Shown piece by piece: positions 31,196 to 42,589 of a stretch of DNA of 64,000 nt. The stretch lies in the NCBI RefSeq assembly GCF_027497255.1, contig NZ_CP114903.1, forward strand, positions 372,001-436,000, in the 5' to 3' direction. The DNA is from Micromonospora sp. WMMD882 (GTDB lineage: Bacteria > Actinomycetota > Actinomycetes > Mycobacteriales > Micromonosporaceae). A program made the translations under genes and the position numbers. Position 1 is the first letter of the stretch. Each line of letters begins with the position of its first letter. A model generated the notes under the pieces. It saw only the letters and a list, made by a program, of their open reading frames with translations, was not told the DNA's origin and searched no databases.

Positions 31196-31232
31196 GCGCG
31201 CGGCCCGTCCTCGGACGGGCCGCGCGCCGCTT
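31196..31232 (+). terminator. Terminator after secG
   Basis: A 15-bp perfect stem gcgcgcggcccgtcc with a 2-base loop, then a short T run (ttt), just downstream of the secG stop. It closes the gap-pgk-tpi-secG unit. Confidence 0.85.
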
Positions 31233-31249
31233 TCTGCCCCCGCTGAGAT

Positions 31250-31305
31250 GTCAGGAAGGTGCCCCTCCCTGCGCGCCAGGGCGTCAGGAAGGGGCTCCTC
31301 CCTGC
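31250..31305. repeat. Two imperfect 23-bp direct repeats
   Basis: gtcaggaaggtgcccctccctgc-like units at 31250-31272 and 31283-31305; the second covers the end of pgl. A related unit occurs at 3207. Each unit can also fold as a weak hairpin (agga.../...tccct). Confidence 0.55.
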
Positions 31306-32036
31306 ACTGAAGCGGCGGCGGGACGGTCGAGCAGCCAGCGGGTGCGGGCGGTCCCGCGCGCCGCGGCGGCCGGCAGCGGCGCCCCCGCCAGGGACTCCCG
31401 GACGGCCGTCGCCTTGTCGGCCCCGCTGGCCACCAGCCAGACCTCCGCGGCGGTGACGATGGTGGGCAGGGTCAGCGTGGTCCGGGTCGGCGGCGGTTTC
31501 GGGCTGTCCCGGACGGCGGCGACCGGCCCGGTGGCGTCGCCCACCGGGTGGCCGGGGAAGATCGAGGCCACGTGCCCGTCCTCGCCGACGCCCAGCATCA
31601 GCACGTCGAACCGGGGCAGGGCGGCGTCGCCCGGCCCGGCGGCGGCCAGCTCCGCGGCGTACCGGGCGGCGGCGGCTTCCGGGTCGTCGCCGTCCGGGCC
31701 GTCGGAGGCGGGCATCGGATGCACCCGGGCCGGGTCCAGCGGAACCTGGTCGAGCAGCGCCGCCCGGGCCTGCGTCTCGTTGCGGTCCGGGTCGCCGGCG
31801 GGCAGGAACCGCTCGTCGCCCCACCACACGTCGACCCGGGACCAGTCGACCGCGTCCCGGGCCGGCAGGGCCGCCACCGCCCGGTACACGGCCGCGGCGA
31901 TCCGCCCGCCGGTCAGCACCACCGCCGCCTGACCCCGGTCGGCCTGCGCGTCGAGCAGCTTCACCAGCAGCCGGGCCGCGACCGCCTGCGCCAGCAGGTC
32001 GGCGTCGGCGTGTACGGCGACACTCGCCTCACTCAT
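31284..32036 (-). CDS. pgl: 6-Phosphogluconolactonase
   Basis: Two hundred and fifty residues of the DevB/SOL family from the ATG at 32036. VVLTGGRIAAAVYRAV, the WWGDERFLP motif with RNETQARAALLD, and MLGVGEDGHVASIFPGH are the family signatures. It hydrolyses 6-phosphogluconolactone, the product of Zwf, in the oxidative pentose phosphate pathway. It is the last gene of the minus-strand cluster, 108 bases after opcA, with a hairpin in between. It may therefore be expressed partly by read-through or from its own promoter. Confidence 0.95.
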   Translation of the reverse strand: MSEASVAVHADADLLAQAVAARLLVKLLDAQADRGQAAVVLTGGRIAAAVYRAVAALPARDAVDWSRVDVWWGDERFLPAGDPDRNETQARAALLDQVPLDPARVHPMPASDGPDGDDPEAAAARYAAELAAAGPGDAALPRFDVLMLGVGEDGHVASIFPGHPVGDATGPVAAVRDSPKPPPTRTTLTLPTIVTAAEVWLVASGADKATAVRESLAGAPLPAAAARGTARTRWLLDRPAAASVQGGAPS

Positions 32037-32094
32037 GCCTGTGCCTTCTCTCGTGGACCGCCCGGCGTCCGCCCGCGGTACGTGTGTACGTGAC

Positions 32095-32133
32095 GGCCCG
32101 CCCGCCGCCGGGTCGGACGGCGGCGGGCGGGCC
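32095..32133 (-). terminator. 16-bp hairpin between opcA and pgl
   Basis: Perfect stem ggcccgcccgccgccg / cggcggcgggcgggcc with a 7-base loop, 12 bases after the opcA stop on the minus strand. No T tract. It could attenuate the operon before pgl. Confidence 0.6.
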
Positions 32134-32144
32134 GGTCGAACGCC

Positions 32145-33161
32145 TCAGCCCTGCGTGTCGCGGCCGGCGTGCGCGGTGACGCCCGCCTCGGCGCGTCGGG
32201 CGGTGGCCGGGTCCTTCCAGACGTGCACCCGCTGGGCGGGGCGGTCGTCGAGGCCGGTGAGCCCGGCCGTCGCGCCGAGCGCCTCCGCGTACACCTGGTC
32301 GGCGTCGAGCCGGCGCAGCTCCTCGGCCAGCTCGTCGCCGAGCGGGCGACGCACCAGGGGCAGGGCCCGGTCGGTCTGCCCGGTACGCCGGAAGGTGGCC
32401 ATGCTGTCGTCCCGGGTGAGGGCCAGCTCGTCGCCGTTGGCGCAGCGCAACTGCACCTCCCGCATCCGGGGCTGGTCGTCGGCGGGCTCCCAGCGTGGGG
32501 TGATGCCCAGCCGGCTGCCCAGCCAGCCGCACATCAGCGCCGCCGTCGGATCCTTCCGGGGCGCCACCACGGTCGCCTCGGTGACCTTCGCCGCGGTGGT
32601 GTCGAACGCCCCGGCGACCAGGGTGCGCCACGGGGTGATCCGGCTCCACGCCAGGTCGGTGTCGCCGGGGGCGTAGTCCTCGGCCCGGTGCCGTAGCGCC
32701 TCGATCGGGTCGGCGGCCCTCGCGGAGTCGGTGATCCGCCGATCGGCGACCACCCCGAGGAAGTCGGTGGCGATCTCGGCGGGCGGCTCGCCGTGCCACC
32801 AGGTGACCACCGGCACGTCCGGCACCAGCAGCGGCATGACCACCGACTCGGCGTGCAGGGCGAGTCGGCCGTACATCCGCATGACGACCGCCTCGCACGG
32901 GCCGAGCCGGCCGCCGACGACGATCTCCGCGTCCAGGCGGCTGCGGTCGCGTTCGATGTCCGAGCGGACCACGACCAGCAGCCGGCACGGGTGGGCGGCG
33001 GCGGCGATGGTGGCCGCCGCCTCCGCTTCCCGGACCCGCCGTTCGTCCACCACCACGATCAGGGTGAGCGCCATGCCGCTGGCCACCCCGCCCGCGCTGC
33101 GCCGCTCGGCGGCGAGCGCCTTGACCACCTCGTTGCCGGTGGTGTCCCACAGCCCGATCAC
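32145..33161 (-). CDS. opcA: Glucose-6-phosphate dehydrogenase assembly protein OpcA
   Basis: Three hundred and thirty-eight residues, starting MIGLWDTTGNEVVKAL. The pattern LLVPDVPVVTWWHGEPP and the closing region DLAWSRITPWRTLVAGAFD are typical of OpcA, which is needed for assembly or activity of Zwf in actinobacteria and cyanobacteria. It lies 49 bases after zwf on the same strand, as expected for a protein partner. No catalytic site of its own is known. Confidence 0.95.
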   Translation of the reverse strand: MIGLWDTTGNEVVKALAAERRSAGGVASGMALTLIVVVDERRVREAEAAATIAAAAHPCRLLVVVRSDIERDRSRLDAEIVVGGRLGPCEAVVMRMYGRLALHAESVVMPLLVPDVPVVTWWHGEPPAEIATDFLGVVADRRITDSARAADPIEALRHRAEDYAPGDTDLAWSRITPWRTLVAGAFDTTAAKVTEATVVAPRKDPTAALMCGWLGSRLGITPRWEPADDQPRMREVQLRCANGDELALTRDDSMATFRRTGQTDRALPLVRRPLGDELAEELRRLDADQVYAEALGATAGLTGLDDRPAQRVHVWKDPATARRAEAGVTAHAGRDTQG

Positions 33162-33210
33162 TGGAGCCTCCTGGTCTGCTCGCCGTGCCCGCCCGCGCCG
33201 GCCCGGCCGG

Positions 33211-34767
33211 TCATGCCCGCCGCCAGGCGCGGCCCTCTTGGGCCAGCATCTCGTCGGCGGCCCGGGGCCCCCACTCGCCGGCCCGGTACGGCTCGGGCTT
33301 GGCGCCCGTCCAGGCCCGTTCCAGCGGGTCCACCACCTGCCAGCTCTGCTCCACCTCGGCGGCGTCCGGGAAGAGGGTGCGGTCCCCGATCAGCACGTCC
33401 AGCACCAGTCGCTCGTACGCCTCGGGGCTGGCCTCGGTGAACGCCTCGCCGTACTGGAAGTCCATGGCGATGTCCCGGACCTCCATGGTGGTGCCGGGCA
33501 CCTTGGAGCCGAACTTGAGCACCACGCCCTCGTCCGGCTGCACCCGGATGACGAGCTGGTTGTTGCCGAGCATCTCCATGTCGGCGTCGTTGAACGGCAG
33601 GTGCGGCGCCTTCTTGAACATGATGGCCACCTCGGTGACCCGGCGGGGGAGCCGCTTGCCGGCGCGGATGTAGAACGGCACCTCCGCCCAGCGGCGGTTC
33701 TGGATGCCCAACCGCACCGCCACGTACGTCTCCGTGGTGGAGTCCGTCGGGACGCCCTCCTCGTCCAGGTAGCCGACGGCGCGTTGCCCGCCGACCCAGC
33801 CCGGCAGGTACTGGCCCCGCACGGTGTCCCGGTCGATGTCCTTCGGCACGGTGATGGCCCGCAGCACCTTCAACTTCTCGGCCCGGATCTCGTCGGCGTC
33901 GAAGCTGGTCGGCTCCTCCATCGCCACCAGCGCCAGCAGTTGCAGGAGGTGGTTCTGGAACACGTCGCGGGCCGCCCCGGCCGAGTCGTAGAACCCGGCC
34001 CGGGAGCCGATGCCGACGTCCTCGGCCATGGTGATCTGCACCGAGTCGACGTACCGGGAGTTCCACAGCGGCTCGAAGAGGTTGTTCGCGAAGCGCAGGG
34101 CGAGGATGTTCTGGACCGTCTCCTTGCCCAGGTAGTGGTCGATGCGGAACACGTCCTGGCTGGTGAAGACGTCGTCGACCAGGTCGTTGAGCGCCTTCGC
34201 CGAGGGCAGGTCGTGGCCGAACGGCTTCTCCACCACCACCCGCCGCCACCCGCCGGAGCGGGCGTTGTCGGCCATGCCGGTGCGGGCGAGCTGCTTGAGC
34301 ACGGTGGGGAAAGCCGCCGGGGGGATGGAGAAGTAGAAGGCGGCGTTGCCGGGGATGCCGTGGGTGTCGCGCAGCTCGTCGAGGGTGGCGGCCAGGTGGT
34401 CGAAGGCGGCGTCGTCGTCGAACGAGCCGCCGACGAACTTGATGTTGCCGGCCAGCCGCGCCCACACCTCCTCCCGCCAGGGGGTCCGGGCGTGCGACTT
34501 GGCCGCCTCGTAGGCGAGGGACTCGAAGTCGCCGTCGCCCCAGTCCCGGCGGGCGAAGCCGAGCACCACGAAACCGGGCGGCAGCAGCCCCCGGTTGGCC
34601 AGGTCGTACACCGCGGGTAGCAGTTTCTTACGGGCCAGGTCGCCGGTGACGCCGAAGATCACCAGAGCGCAGGGCTCCGGGATCCTCGGCAGCCGCCGGT
34701 CCTGCGGGTCGCGTAGCGGGTTCACGCCGCCTCCTCGCTCCGCCGGATCGTTCTCGGTCATCGTCAC
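33211..34767 (-). CDS. zwf: Glucose-6-phosphate 1-dehydrogenase
   Basis: Five hundred and eighteen residues if the GTG at 34767 is used, which overlaps the pgi stop (GTGA); the ATG at 34761 is an equally acceptable start. The N-terminal nucleotide-binding [15 protein letters not shown] and the active-site RIDHYLGKE, with the catalytic His, are intact. It oxidises glucose-6-phosphate and makes NADPH. Its partners opcA and pgl are directly downstream. Confidence 0.96.
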   Translation of the reverse strand: MTMTENDPAERGGGVNPLRDPQDRRLPRIPEPCALVIFGVTGDLARKKLLPAVYDLANRGLLPPGFVVLGFARRDWGDGDFESLAYEAAKSHARTPWREEVWARLAGNIKFVGGSFDDDAAFDHLAATLDELRDTHGIPGNAAFYFSIPPAAFPTVLKQLARTGMADNARSGGWRRVVVEKPFGHDLPSAKALNDLVDDVFTSQDVFRIDHYLGKETVQNILALRFANNLFEPLWNSRYVDSVQITMAEDVGIGSRAGFYDSAGAARDVFQNHLLQLLALVAMEEPTSFDADEIRAEKLKVLRAITVPKDIDRDTVRGQYLPGWVGGQRAVGYLDEEGVPTDSTTETYVAVRLGIQNRRWAEVPFYIRAGKRLPRRVTEVAIMFKKAPHLPFNDADMEMLGNNQLVIRVQPDEGVVLKFGSKVPGTTMEVRDIAMDFQYGEAFTEASPEAYERLVLDVLIGDRTLFPDAAEVEQSWQVVDPLERAWTGAKPEPYRAGEWGPRAADEMLAQEGRAWRRA

Positions 34768-36413
34768 GTCCGCACCCGCCGGGCGGCGTCCAGCAGCTCC
34801 GCCACGCCGGCCGTCCGGTCGGTCAGGTGCAGCCGCAGCAGCGGGCGGCCCCGACCGGCCAGGGCCTGCCGGTCACCGGCGGCCTGGGCGGCCTGGAGCT
34901 CACCGAAGGTGTACGGCCGCCCCGGCACCGGCAGGTCGTCGGTGACCGCGCCGGTGATCTGGAGGAAGCTGCCCACCTGCGGGCCGCCCTTGTGGTACTG
35001 GCCGGTGGAGTGCAGGAACCGCGGCCCCCAGCCGAAGGTCACCGGTCGACCGGACGCCTGCGCCAGCAGCGCCCGCAGCTCGGCCGCGTCGGCGTCGGCG
35101 AACCGGTCCAGGTACGCCATGACCGCCAGGTAGCCGTCGTCGCCGAGCCCGTCGAGCAGCCAGCGCAGCACGCCGGGCAGGTCGCCCGGAGCGCCCGCAG
35201 GCGCGTACGCCTCCACCGCGCCGGAGGTGAACGACGGGGTCTCCGACACCGGGCCGGCGGCCAGGATGCGGTTGGTGTTGTCCTTGCTCTCGGTCACGTT
35301 CGGCTGGTCGAACGGGTCGACGCCGAGCACCACCCCGGCCACCGCCGTGGCGTACTCCCAGGTCAGGAAGTGCGCGCCGAGCGACCCGTTGACCGCCACG
35401 TCGACCGGCGCGCCACCGGCGGGCGTCACGCCGGCCGCGAGCGCCCCGCCGTAGCTGACGGTGAGCACGTCCGGGCCGGTCGCGCCGGGGCTGGTCGGCG
35501 ACTCCACCACCACCGGCAGCAGGCCGAGGCCGCCCTTGCCGGTGGACTCGGCGACGAGCTGCTCGACCCAGTCGCCGAGCCCCTCGATGCCGGTGCCGTC
35601 GGCGACCAGGGCGATCTTGTCCCGGCCGACGGTGGCGGCGGCCCCGAGCGCCGCCCCCAACGCCAGGCCCGGGTTGTCGGCCCGGCCGCCGAAGCTGTCG
35701 GCGAGCGCCTCGGCCTGGTCGACCAGCTCCACCACGTCCACGCCGGCCAGCGCCGCCGGAACCAGGCCGAACGCGGTCAGCGCGGAGAACCGGCCGCCCA
35801 CCTCCGGGTCGGCGAGCACCACCGACGCGCCCATCTCGGCGGCGGTCGCGGCCAGCGGCGACCCCGGGTCGGTGACGACCACGAAGTGCCGGCCGGCCTC
35901 CGCCTCGGTCATCCCGGCGTCCAGGAACGCCTGCCGGTACGCGCGCCGGTGGCTGTCGGTCTCCACCGTCGAGCCGGACTTGCTGGCCACCACGACGACC
36001 GTGCGCTCCAGCCGGTCGGCCAGCGCCGCCCGGACCTGGCCCGGGTCGGTGGTGTCCAGCACGGTCAGCGGTCGGCCGAGGGTGCGGGTGATCACCTCGG
36101 GGGCCAGCGAGGAGCCGCCCATCCCGGCCAGCACCACGTGGTCCAGGTCGGCCAGCTCGGCTTTCAGCTCCGCCAGCCGGGGCAGCAGCTCCCGGCTGCG
36201 GCGGTGGGTGTCCACCCAACCCAGCCGGATCCTCGCCTCCTCCTCGGCGTCCGGACCCCACAGCGTCGGGTCCTTGCCGGCCAGCCGGGCCGGCACGTCC
36301 GAGCGGAGCAGCGCCTCCCGGGTGGACGCCGCGCCCGCGGCGTCCACCACGTCCGCGCCGTACACGGACAGCCCGCCGGCGGACTCCGCCGGCCGGTCGA
36401 GCAGGCCGCTCAC
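34764..36413 (-). CDS. pgi: Glucose-6-phosphate isomerase
   Basis: Five hundred and forty-nine residues from the GTG at 36413. [26 protein letters not shown] and the C-terminal SIS-type core show a sugar isomerase fold; the sequence belongs to the actinobacterial Pgi group found in pentose phosphate operons. It converts glucose-6-phosphate to fructose-6-phosphate. It starts 16 bases after tal and overlaps zwf by four bases, so these genes are tightly coupled. Confidence 0.93.
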   Translation of the reverse strand: MSGLLDRPAESAGGLSVYGADVVDAAGAASTREALLRSDVPARLAGKDPTLWGPDAEEEARIRLGWVDTHRRSRELLPRLAELKAELADLDHVVLAGMGGSSLAPEVITRTLGRPLTVLDTTDPGQVRAALADRLERTVVVVASKSGSTVETDSHRRAYRQAFLDAGMTEAEAGRHFVVVTDPGSPLAATAAEMGASVVLADPEVGGRFSALTAFGLVPAALAGVDVVELVDQAEALADSFGGRADNPGLALGAALGAAATVGRDKIALVADGTGIEGLGDWVEQLVAESTGKGGLGLLPVVVESPTSPGATGPDVLTVSYGGALAAGVTPAGGAPVDVAVNGSLGAHFLTWEYATAVAGVVLGVDPFDQPNVTESKDNTNRILAAGPVSETPSFTSGAVEAYAPAGAPGDLPGVLRWLLDGLGDDGYLAVMAYLDRFADADAAELRALLAQASGRPVTFGWGPRFLHSTGQYHKGGPQVGSFLQITGAVTDDLPVPGRPYTFGELQAAQAAGDRQALAGRGRPLLRLHLTDRTAGVAELLDAARRVRT

Positions 36414-36429
36414 GCCGCCGCTCCCGGGC

Positions 36430-37632
36430 TCACGCGTTGCCCCCGGCGCGCTGCGCCGCCTCGGCGTGGCCGGAGGCGGCCTCGTTCGGCGCGCCGGCGC
36501 CCCCGGCGGCGGCCTCCAGCGACGCCGTGACCCCGTCGAGCAGCTCCCGCCAGCTCACCTCGAACTTCTCCACGCCCTCCCGCTCCAGGGTGGCGATCAC
36601 GTCGGTCAGGTCCACCCCGACGGACTCCAGGTCGGCGAAGACCTGCCGGGCGTCGTCGTACGCGCCGGTGACGGTGTCGCCGCGGGTCTCGCCGTGCTCG
36701 GCGTACGCGTGCACGACCGACTCGGGCATGGTGTTGACCGTGCCCGCGGCGATCAGCTCCTCCACGTAGATGACGTCCCGGTAGTCCGGGTTCTTGGTGG
36801 AGGTGGACGCCCACAGCGGGCGCTGCGGGCGCGCCCCGGCGTCGGCGAGCGCCTGCCAGCGGTCGGAGGAGAAGACCTCCGCGTACCGCTCGTACGCCAG
36901 CCGGGCGTTGGCGACGGCGGCGCGTCCCTTCAGTCCCAGCGCGCGTTCTTTGCCTGCGGTGTCCGTGGCCTTGCCGGCCATCCGATCAAGTCGTTTGTCG
37001 ACCTCGGAGTCGACGCGGGAGACGAAGAACGACGCCACCGAACCGATCGTGGACAGGTCGTGGCCGTTCGCCTTGGCCTGCTCCAGCCCGGCCAGGAACG
37101 CCTCCATCACCGCCGAGTAGCGGTCCAGCCCGAAGATCAGCGTCACGTTGACGCTGATCCCCTCGGCGAGCGTGTCGGTGATCGCCGACAGCCCCGCCTC
37201 GGTCGCCGGGATCTTGATGAACAGGTTCGGCCGGTCGACCAGCCACCACAGCGCCTTCGCCTCGGCGACGGTCTTGTGGGCGTCGTGGGCCACCCGCGGG
37301 TCGACCTCGATGGAGACCCGGCCGTCGACCCCCTCGCTGGCGTCGTAGGAGGGGCGCATCACGTCGCAGGCCCACCGCACGTCGTACGTGGTGAGCATGC
37401 GGACGGCCTCCTCGACCTCCACCCCCCGGGTGGCCAGGTCGCGCAGTTGCCAGTTGTACTCGTCGGCGTCACTCAGCGCCTTGGCGAAGATGGTCGGGTT
37501 GGTGGTCACCCCGACGACGTGCTGCTCGCGGCGGAGCTGGTCCAGCCCGCCGGAGCTCAGCCGCACCCGGGAAAGGTCGTCCAACCAGACCGCCACGCCG
37601 GCGGCGGTCAACTCGCTCAGTCTGTCCGTCAT
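36430..37632 (-). CDS. tal: Transaldolase
   Basis: Four hundred residues from the ATG at 37632, which has GGGGAG ten bases upstream; a GTG at 37641 would sit against that site. [13 protein letters not shown] near the N-terminus and the Schiff-base lysine motif [11 protein letters not shown] are those of the TalB-like class found in actinobacteria. It transfers a dihydroxyacetone unit between sugar phosphates. The last ~35 residues are a low-complexity Ala/Gly tail ([19 protein letters not shown]). It sits 16 bases after tkt. Confidence 0.95.
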   Translation of the reverse strand: MTDRLSELTAAGVAVWLDDLSRVRLSSGGLDQLRREQHVVGVTTNPTIFAKALSDADEYNWQLRDLATRGVEVEEAVRMLTTYDVRWACDVMRPSYDASEGVDGRVSIEVDPRVAHDAHKTVAEAKALWWLVDRPNLFIKIPATEAGLSAITDTLAEGISVNVTLIFGLDRYSAVMEAFLAGLEQAKANGHDLSTIGSVASFFVSRVDSEVDKRLDRMAGKATDTAGKERALGLKGRAAVANARLAYERYAEVFSSDRWQALADAGARPQRPLWASTSTKNPDYRDVIYVEELIAAGTVNTMPESVVHAYAEHGETRGDTVTGAYDDARQVFADLESVGVDLTDVIATLEREGVEKFEVSWRELLDGVTASLEAAAGGAGAPNEAASGHAEAAQRAGGNA

Positions 37633-37648
37633 ACCGTCCACGCTCCCC

Positions 37649-39787
37649 TCAGTTGCCGGTGGTGAAACCGGTGATGTCGCCGACCCGGGTCAGCGCCGCG
37701 TGCGCGGCGGCCACGATCCGGTCGGGGGTGAAGCCGAACTGCTCGAAGAGCACCGTGTGCGGCGCGCTGGCCCCGTAGTGCTCCAGGCTGACCGTCTCGC
37801 CGCAGTCGCCGACCACGGCCCGCCAGGACATCGCGATGCCGGCCTCCACGCTGACCCGGGCCTTGACCCCGCGCGGCAGCACCGACTCCCGGTACGCCTC
37901 GTCCTGCTCGTGGAACCACTCCTGGCAGGGCATCGACACGACCCGGGTGGGCGTGCCCTCGGCCTCCAGCCGCTCCCGGGCGGTCAGGCAGAGCTGCACC
38001 TCCGAGCCGGTGCCGACGATGATCACCTGCGGCTTGCCGTTGCCCGCCTCGGCCAGCACGTAGCCGCCCTTGACGGTGCCGTCGGCGCCGGCCAGGACGG
38101 ACCGGTCCAGGGTCGGCAGGGCCTGCCGGCTCAGCGCCAGCGCGGTCGGCCGGTCGGTGTGCTCCAGCGCGGCGCGCCACGCCCAGGCCGTCTCGTTGGC
38201 GTCGGCCGGGCGGACCACGTCCAGGCCGGGGATGGCCCGCAGCGCGGTCAGGTGCTCCACCGGCTGGTGGGTCGGGCCGTCCTCGCCGAGACCGATCGAG
38301 TCGTGCGTCCACACGTACGTCACCGGGAGCTTCATCAGCGCGGCCAGCCGCACCGACGGGCGCATGTAGTCGCTGAACACCAGGAACGTGCCGCCGTACG
38401 GGCGGGTGCCGCCGTGCAGCGCGATGCCGTTGAGGATCGCCCCCATGGCGTGCTCGCGGATGCCGAAGTGCAGCGTGCGGCCGTACTCGTGGCCGGGGAA
38501 CTCCTTGGTGGCGTGGCTGCTGGGGACGAAGGACGGCTCGCCCTTCATCGTGGTGTTGTTGCTCTCCGCCAGGTCGGCCGAGCCGCCCCACAGCTCCGGC
38601 AGCACCGGCGCGAGCGCGGCCAGGACCTTGCCGGAGGCGGCCCGGGTGGCGACGCCCTTGGGGTCCGCCGGGAACTCCGGCAGCGCGTCCGCCCAACCGT
38701 CCGGCAGGGTACGGGTGGCGAGCCGGTCGTAGAGCGCCTTGCGCTCCGGGTCGGCCTCGGCCCACCTGTCGAACGCCTGCTGCCACTCCTGCTGCTCCTG
38801 CTCGCCCCGGTTCAGCGCGGCCCGGGTGTGCCCGAGCAGCTCCTCGCTGACCTCGAAGGTGCGCGCCGGGTCGAAGCCGAGGATCTGCTTGGTGGCGGCC
38901 ACCTCGTCGGCGCCCAGCGCCGAGCCGTGGATCTTGCCGGTGTTCTGCTTGTTCGGCGCGGGCCAGCCGATGATGGTGCGCAGCGCGACGAACGACGGCC
39001 GGTCGGTCTCCGCCTTCGCGGCCAGCAGCGCCTGGTACAGCGCCTCGACGTCCTCGTGGTACTCGCCCTGGTCGGCGTCGCCGCTGCGCCAGTCGACGGT
39101 CTGCACGTGCCACCCGTAGGCGGCGTAGCGGGCGGCGACGTCCTCGCTCTTGGCGATGCGGGTGTCGTCCTCGATGGAGATCTCGTTGTCGTCGTAGATC
39201 AGCGTGAGGTTGCCGAGCTGCTGGTGCCCGGCGAGGGCGCTGGCCTCGTGGCTGATGCCCTCCTCGATGTCGCCGTCGGAGGCGATGCACCAGATCTGGT
39301 GGTCGAAGACCGACGCGCCGGGGGCGGCGTCCGGGTCGAACAGGCCGCGCTCGCGGCGGGCCGCCATCGCCATGCCGACCGCGTTGCCCAGGCCCTGGCC
39401 GAGCGGCCCGGTGGTGGTCTCCACGCCCGGGGTGTGGCCGTGCTCGGGGTGGCCCGGGGTGAGCGAGCCCCACTGCCGCAGCGACCTCAGGTCGTCCAGG
39501 CTCAGCGGGTAGCCGGAGAGGAAGAGCTGGACGTAGAGGGTGAGGCTGGAGTGCCCGGCGGAGAGGACGAAACGGTCCCGTCCCGGCCAGTTCGGGTCGG
39601 CCGGGTTGTGCCGCATCACCCGGTTGAAGAGGAGGTACGCCGCGGGGGCGAGGCTCATCGCCGTGCCGGGGTGGCCGTTGCCGGATTTCTCCACGGCGTC
39701 CATGGCCAGCACGCGGGCGGTGTCGACGGCCCGGCCGTCGAGGTCGGACCAGTTGAGTGGGGCGTTCTCGGATCGTTTGGCAGCCAC
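37649..39787 (-). CDS. tkt: Transketolase
   Basis: About 712 residues from the GTG at 39787, with GAGGAG nine bases upstream; the frame is open further but that part is not conserved. [20 protein letters not shown], the thiamine diphosphate motif [13 protein letters not shown]...[11 protein letters not shown], and the pyrimidine-domain [19 protein letters not shown] are all present. It moves two-carbon units in the non-oxidative pentose phosphate pathway. It is the first gene of tkt-tal-pgi-zwf-opcA-pgl and is divergent from ctaB. Confidence 0.96.
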   Translation of the reverse strand: MAAKRSENAPLNWSDLDGRAVDTARVLAMDAVEKSGNGHPGTAMSLAPAAYLLFNRVMRHNPADPNWPGRDRFVLSAGHSSLTLYVQLFLSGYPLSLDDLRSLRQWGSLTPGHPEHGHTPGVETTTGPLGQGLGNAVGMAMAARRERGLFDPDAAPGASVFDHQIWCIASDGDIEEGISHEASALAGHQQLGNLTLIYDDNEISIEDDTRIAKSEDVAARYAAYGWHVQTVDWRSGDADQGEYHEDVEALYQALLAAKAETDRPSFVALRTIIGWPAPNKQNTGKIHGSALGADEVAATKQILGFDPARTFEVSEELLGHTRAALNRGEQEQQEWQQAFDRWAEADPERKALYDRLATRTLPDGWADALPEFPADPKGVATRAASGKVLAALAPVLPELWGGSADLAESNNTTMKGEPSFVPSSHATKEFPGHEYGRTLHFGIREHAMGAILNGIALHGGTRPYGGTFLVFSDYMRPSVRLAALMKLPVTYVWTHDSIGLGEDGPTHQPVEHLTALRAIPGLDVVRPADANETAWAWRAALEHTDRPTALALSRQALPTLDRSVLAGADGTVKGGYVLAEAGNGKPQVIIVGTGSEVQLCLTARERLEAEGTPTRVVSMPCQEWFHEQDEAYRESVLPRGVKARVSVEAGIAMSWRAVVGDCGETVSLEHYGASAPHTVLFEQFGFTPDRIVAAAHAALTRVGDITGFTTGN

Positions 39788-40059
39788 GTTGTTGTGCTCC
39801 TCGGCAGGATCGGCGGAACCCTCAGAGATGACCCTATCGAGCGCTGGTAAACCCTCGCGTACGGATCTCCGCATGCGGTGCGGCCGACCGGGTCCACCTG
39901 CCGCCGGTCGGACGACCCCGGTCGGGTGTGATGGCGGGCACGGGGGACGGGGCGAGCGGGCTGCGCGGATCACGCCGCGTAGGCTGTCGGTCGGTGTGTG
40001 GGTCCGCGAACCGGCCGCCGCCGAGTCGATCTCCTGCCGACGCCGGAAGGTGGCCGTCC

Positions 40060-41016
40060 GTGAGCATGATCACCGAGCGCCCCGTCAACAGTCCCGTCGG
40101 GCCTGCCCCGACGGAGACGGAGGCGGAGGACGCCGGGGCGCGGCAGGACGTGCGGGGGGTGGTCGCCGCGTACGTCGCCCTCACCAAGCCGCGCATCGTC
40201 GAGCTGCTCCTGGTCACCACCGTCCCCGCGATGATGCTCGCCGCCGGCGGGCTGCCGTCGCTCTGGCTGATGGCCGTGGTGGTGGTCGGCGGCGCGCTCG
40301 CCGCCGGTGCGGCGAGCGTGATCAACTGCTACCTGGACCGTGACATCGACCAGTTGATGCGGCGGACGAAGCGTCGGCCGCTGCCCACCCACACCGTTAC
40401 TCCGCGTAACGCGTTGGTCTTCGGGTTGGTGCTGGCGACGGTGTCGGTGGCGTTGATGGCCGCGTTCACCAACTGGCTGGCCGCCGGGCTGACCCTGGCC
40501 GCCATCGTCTACTACGACCTCGTCTACACGCTGTGGCTCAAGCGCACCACCCCGCAGAACACCTTCTGGGGCGGCGCCTGCGGGGCGGCCCCGGTGCTGA
40601 TCGGCTGGGCGGCGGTGACCGGGTCGTTGGCCCCGGCGGCGTGGGCCCTGTTCGCGGTGGTCTTCTTCTGGCAGATGCCGCACTTCTACGCGCTGGCCAT
40701 CAAGTACAAGGCGGACTACGCCCGGGCCGGCATCCCGATGCTGCCGGTGGTGGCCTCCACCCGGCGGGTCAACGCCGAGATCATCGTCTTCACCTGGCTG
40801 ACGGTGGCGGCGTCGCTGGCGGTCTGGCCGCTGGGCATGAGCCCGGTCTACGGGGTCACCGCCCTGGTGGTCGGCGGGATCTTCCTCGTCGAGGCGCACA
40901 AGCTGACCCGGCGGGCCGCCCGGGGCGAGGCGGTCAAGCCGATGCGCCTGTTCCACTGGTCGACGACCTACCTGACCATCCTGGCCGCCGCCGTCGCCCT
41001 CGACGCGCTTCTCTGA
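40060..41016 (+). CDS. ctaB: Protoheme IX farnesyltransferase (haem O synthase)
   Basis: Three hundred and eighteen residues from the GTG at 40060 (VSMITERPV), with GGAAGG nine bases upstream; the ATG six bases later is an alternative. The prenyl-diphosphate motif [15 protein letters not shown] and the second [12 protein letters not shown] motif are intact, in a protein with about eight hydrophobic helices. It adds a farnesyl group to haem B to give haem O for cytochrome aa3 oxidase. CtaA, the next step, is encoded 1.6 kb downstream on the other strand. Confidence 0.96.
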   Translation: MSMITERPVNSPVGPAPTETEAEDAGARQDVRGVVAAYVALTKPRIVELLLVTTVPAMMLAAGGLPSLWLMAVVVVGGALAAGAASVINCYLDRDIDQLMRRTKRRPLPTHTVTPRNALVFGLVLATVSVALMAAFTNWLAAGLTLAAIVYYDLVYTLWLKRTTPQNTFWGGACGAAPVLIGWAAVTGSLAPAAWALFAVVFFWQMPHFYALAIKYKADYARAGIPMLPVVASTRRVNAEIIVFTWLTVAASLAVWPLGMSPVYGVTALVVGGIFLVEAHKLTRRAARGEAVKPMRLFHWSTTYLTILAAAVALDALL

Positions 41017-41202
41017 GCGTGCCGTCTTCAGGCTGGCGCTGACGTCATCCGGTCGTCACATTCCCCGCCCGTCTTGCCCGGTTAAAACGGACATAGCGGG
41101 GCAAGGTGGCTGATCATGCGGGATAAACGCGTGGGTAATTGGCATCACAAATAGTTCATGGTTCTCGCCCATGCGAGCCGGAGTCTGCTTACGCTTCGCG
41201 TC

Positions 41203-41538
41203 ATGGCAGATGGTTCCGATACGACGCTGACAGCCGAACAGGCCGCCCCGCGCCCGGCGCCCGACGGTCTGGTGTCCGCCCTCAAGGCGTTCGCCGACAG
41301 CCACGGCGGCGCGACGGCGGTCGTCGAGTACGTCGGCAAGCGGGGCGCGCGGATCGTGCTGGTGGGCGCCGACGGGGTGTGGGCGGACCAGTTCGCCGGC
41401 GACACCGACGTCGCACGGCAGGCCTGCGCCCAGGCCGGCGTCACCGTGGAGAACGCCTGGGAGCGCGAGCTGATGGACCAGATGCGGCCGAGCAACGACC
41501 TATGGCGGTCGATGGCCCGCCGCACCATGGCGCGGTAG
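41203..41538 (+). CDS. Conserved hypothetical protein, 111 residues
   Basis: From the ATG at 41203 (MADGSDTTLTAEQ). A short disordered N-terminus is followed by a compact alpha/beta region (GLVSALKAFADSHGGATAVVEYVGKRG, ARIVLVGADGVWADQFAG) and a helical end (ELMDQMRPSNDLWRSMARRT). No family with a known function is recognised. It is ten bases before the ATP-grasp gene, so the two may be co-transcribed. Confidence 0.75.
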   Translation: MADGSDTTLTAEQAAPRPAPDGLVSALKAFADSHGGATAVVEYVGKRGARIVLVGADGVWADQFAGDTDVARQACAQAGVTVENAWERELMDQMRPSNDLWRSMARRTMAR

Positions 41539-41548
41539 CCGACCGACC

Positions 41549-42466
41549 TTGTCCGACCGTCACCAGCCGACCCGGGGGAGACCCCGGGTCGCTCTTGTCA
41601 CCTGCGGTGAGCTGCCCGACCTCGACCCCGACGACCGGCTGCTGCGGCGCCCGCTCGCCGCCCGGGGCGTGACCACGGAGGCCGTCGCCTGGGACGCCCC
41701 GGGCGTGGACTGGGCCGGGTACGACCTCGCCGTGATCCGTTCGACCTGGGACTACGCCACCCGCCGGGACGAGTTCGTCGCCTGGGCGGCCACCGTGCCG
41801 CGCCTGGCCAACCCGGCCGACGTGATCGCCTGGAACACCGACAAGCGCTACCTCGGCGAGCTCTCCGCCGCCGGGCTGCCCACCGTGCCGACCACCTGGG
41901 TCGCCCCCGGCCGGCCCTGGGCGCCGCCCGGGTCCGGCGAGTACGTCGTGAAACCGGCGGTCAGCGCGGGCAGCCTGGACACCGGTCGGTACGACCTGGC
42001 CGACCCCGAACACCGCCGGCTCGCCCTGGCCCACCTGGCCCGGCTCGGCGCGGCCGGCCGACTCGCCATGGTCCAGCCCTACCTGTCGGCGGTCGACACC
42101 GCCGGGGAGACCGCCCTGCTCTACGTGATCGGCCCGGACGGCCCCACGTTCAGCCACGCGATCCGCAAGGGCCCCATGCTCACCGGCCCCGACCAGGGCG
42201 TCGACGGCCTCTACCGGACCGAGACGATCGACAGGCGCGCCGCGACGCCGGCCCAGCGGGCCGTGGCCGAACGCGTCCTCGCGGCGGTGCCCGGCGGGGC
42301 ACGTCGGCTGCTCTACGCCCGGGTGGATCTGATCCCGGGGGCCGGCGGCGCGCCGGTCCTGGTCGAGCTGGAGCTCACCGAGCCGTCCCTGTTCCTCGGC
42401 CACGCCGAAGGGGCCGCCGAACGTCTCGCCGACGCCATCGTGGCCCACCTGACCGCCACCGCCTGA
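41549..42466 (+). CDS. ATP-grasp domain protein
   Basis: About 305 residues; the TTG at 41549 is the first usable start, and the true start is uncertain. VALVTCGELPDLDPDDRLL opens an N-terminal Rossmann-like part. The ATP-grasp features are WNTDKRYLGELSAAGLPTVPT, the lysine in EYVVKPAVSAGSLDTGRY, and YARVDLIPGAGGAPVLVELELTEP with the metal-binding glutamates. The family includes RimK-like ligases that join a carboxylate to an amine; the substrate is unknown. It probably forms a short operon with the preceding small gene. Confidence 0.8.
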   Translation: MSDRHQPTRGRPRVALVTCGELPDLDPDDRLLRRPLAARGVTTEAVAWDAPGVDWAGYDLAVIRSTWDYATRRDEFVAWAATVPRLANPADVIAWNTDKRYLGELSAAGLPTVPTTWVAPGRPWAPPGSGEYVVKPAVSAGSLDTGRYDLADPEHRRLALAHLARLGAAGRLAMVQPYLSAVDTAGETALLYVIGPDGPTFSHAIRKGPMLTGPDQGVDGLYRTETIDRRAATPAQRAVAERVLAAVPGGARRLLYARVDLIPGAGGAPVLVELELTEPSLFLGHAEGAAERLADAIVAHLTATA

Positions 42467-42589
42467 CCGCGCCCGCCCCGGCCCGCTGGGGCGTTGGCCG
42501 GATCACTGATACGGGGCGGTCAGCTCGGGCTGAAGCCCCGTTTTCCGGGAAGGTGATGTCCGGGCCGTCCCGGGTGGCGGAGCGCCAGC

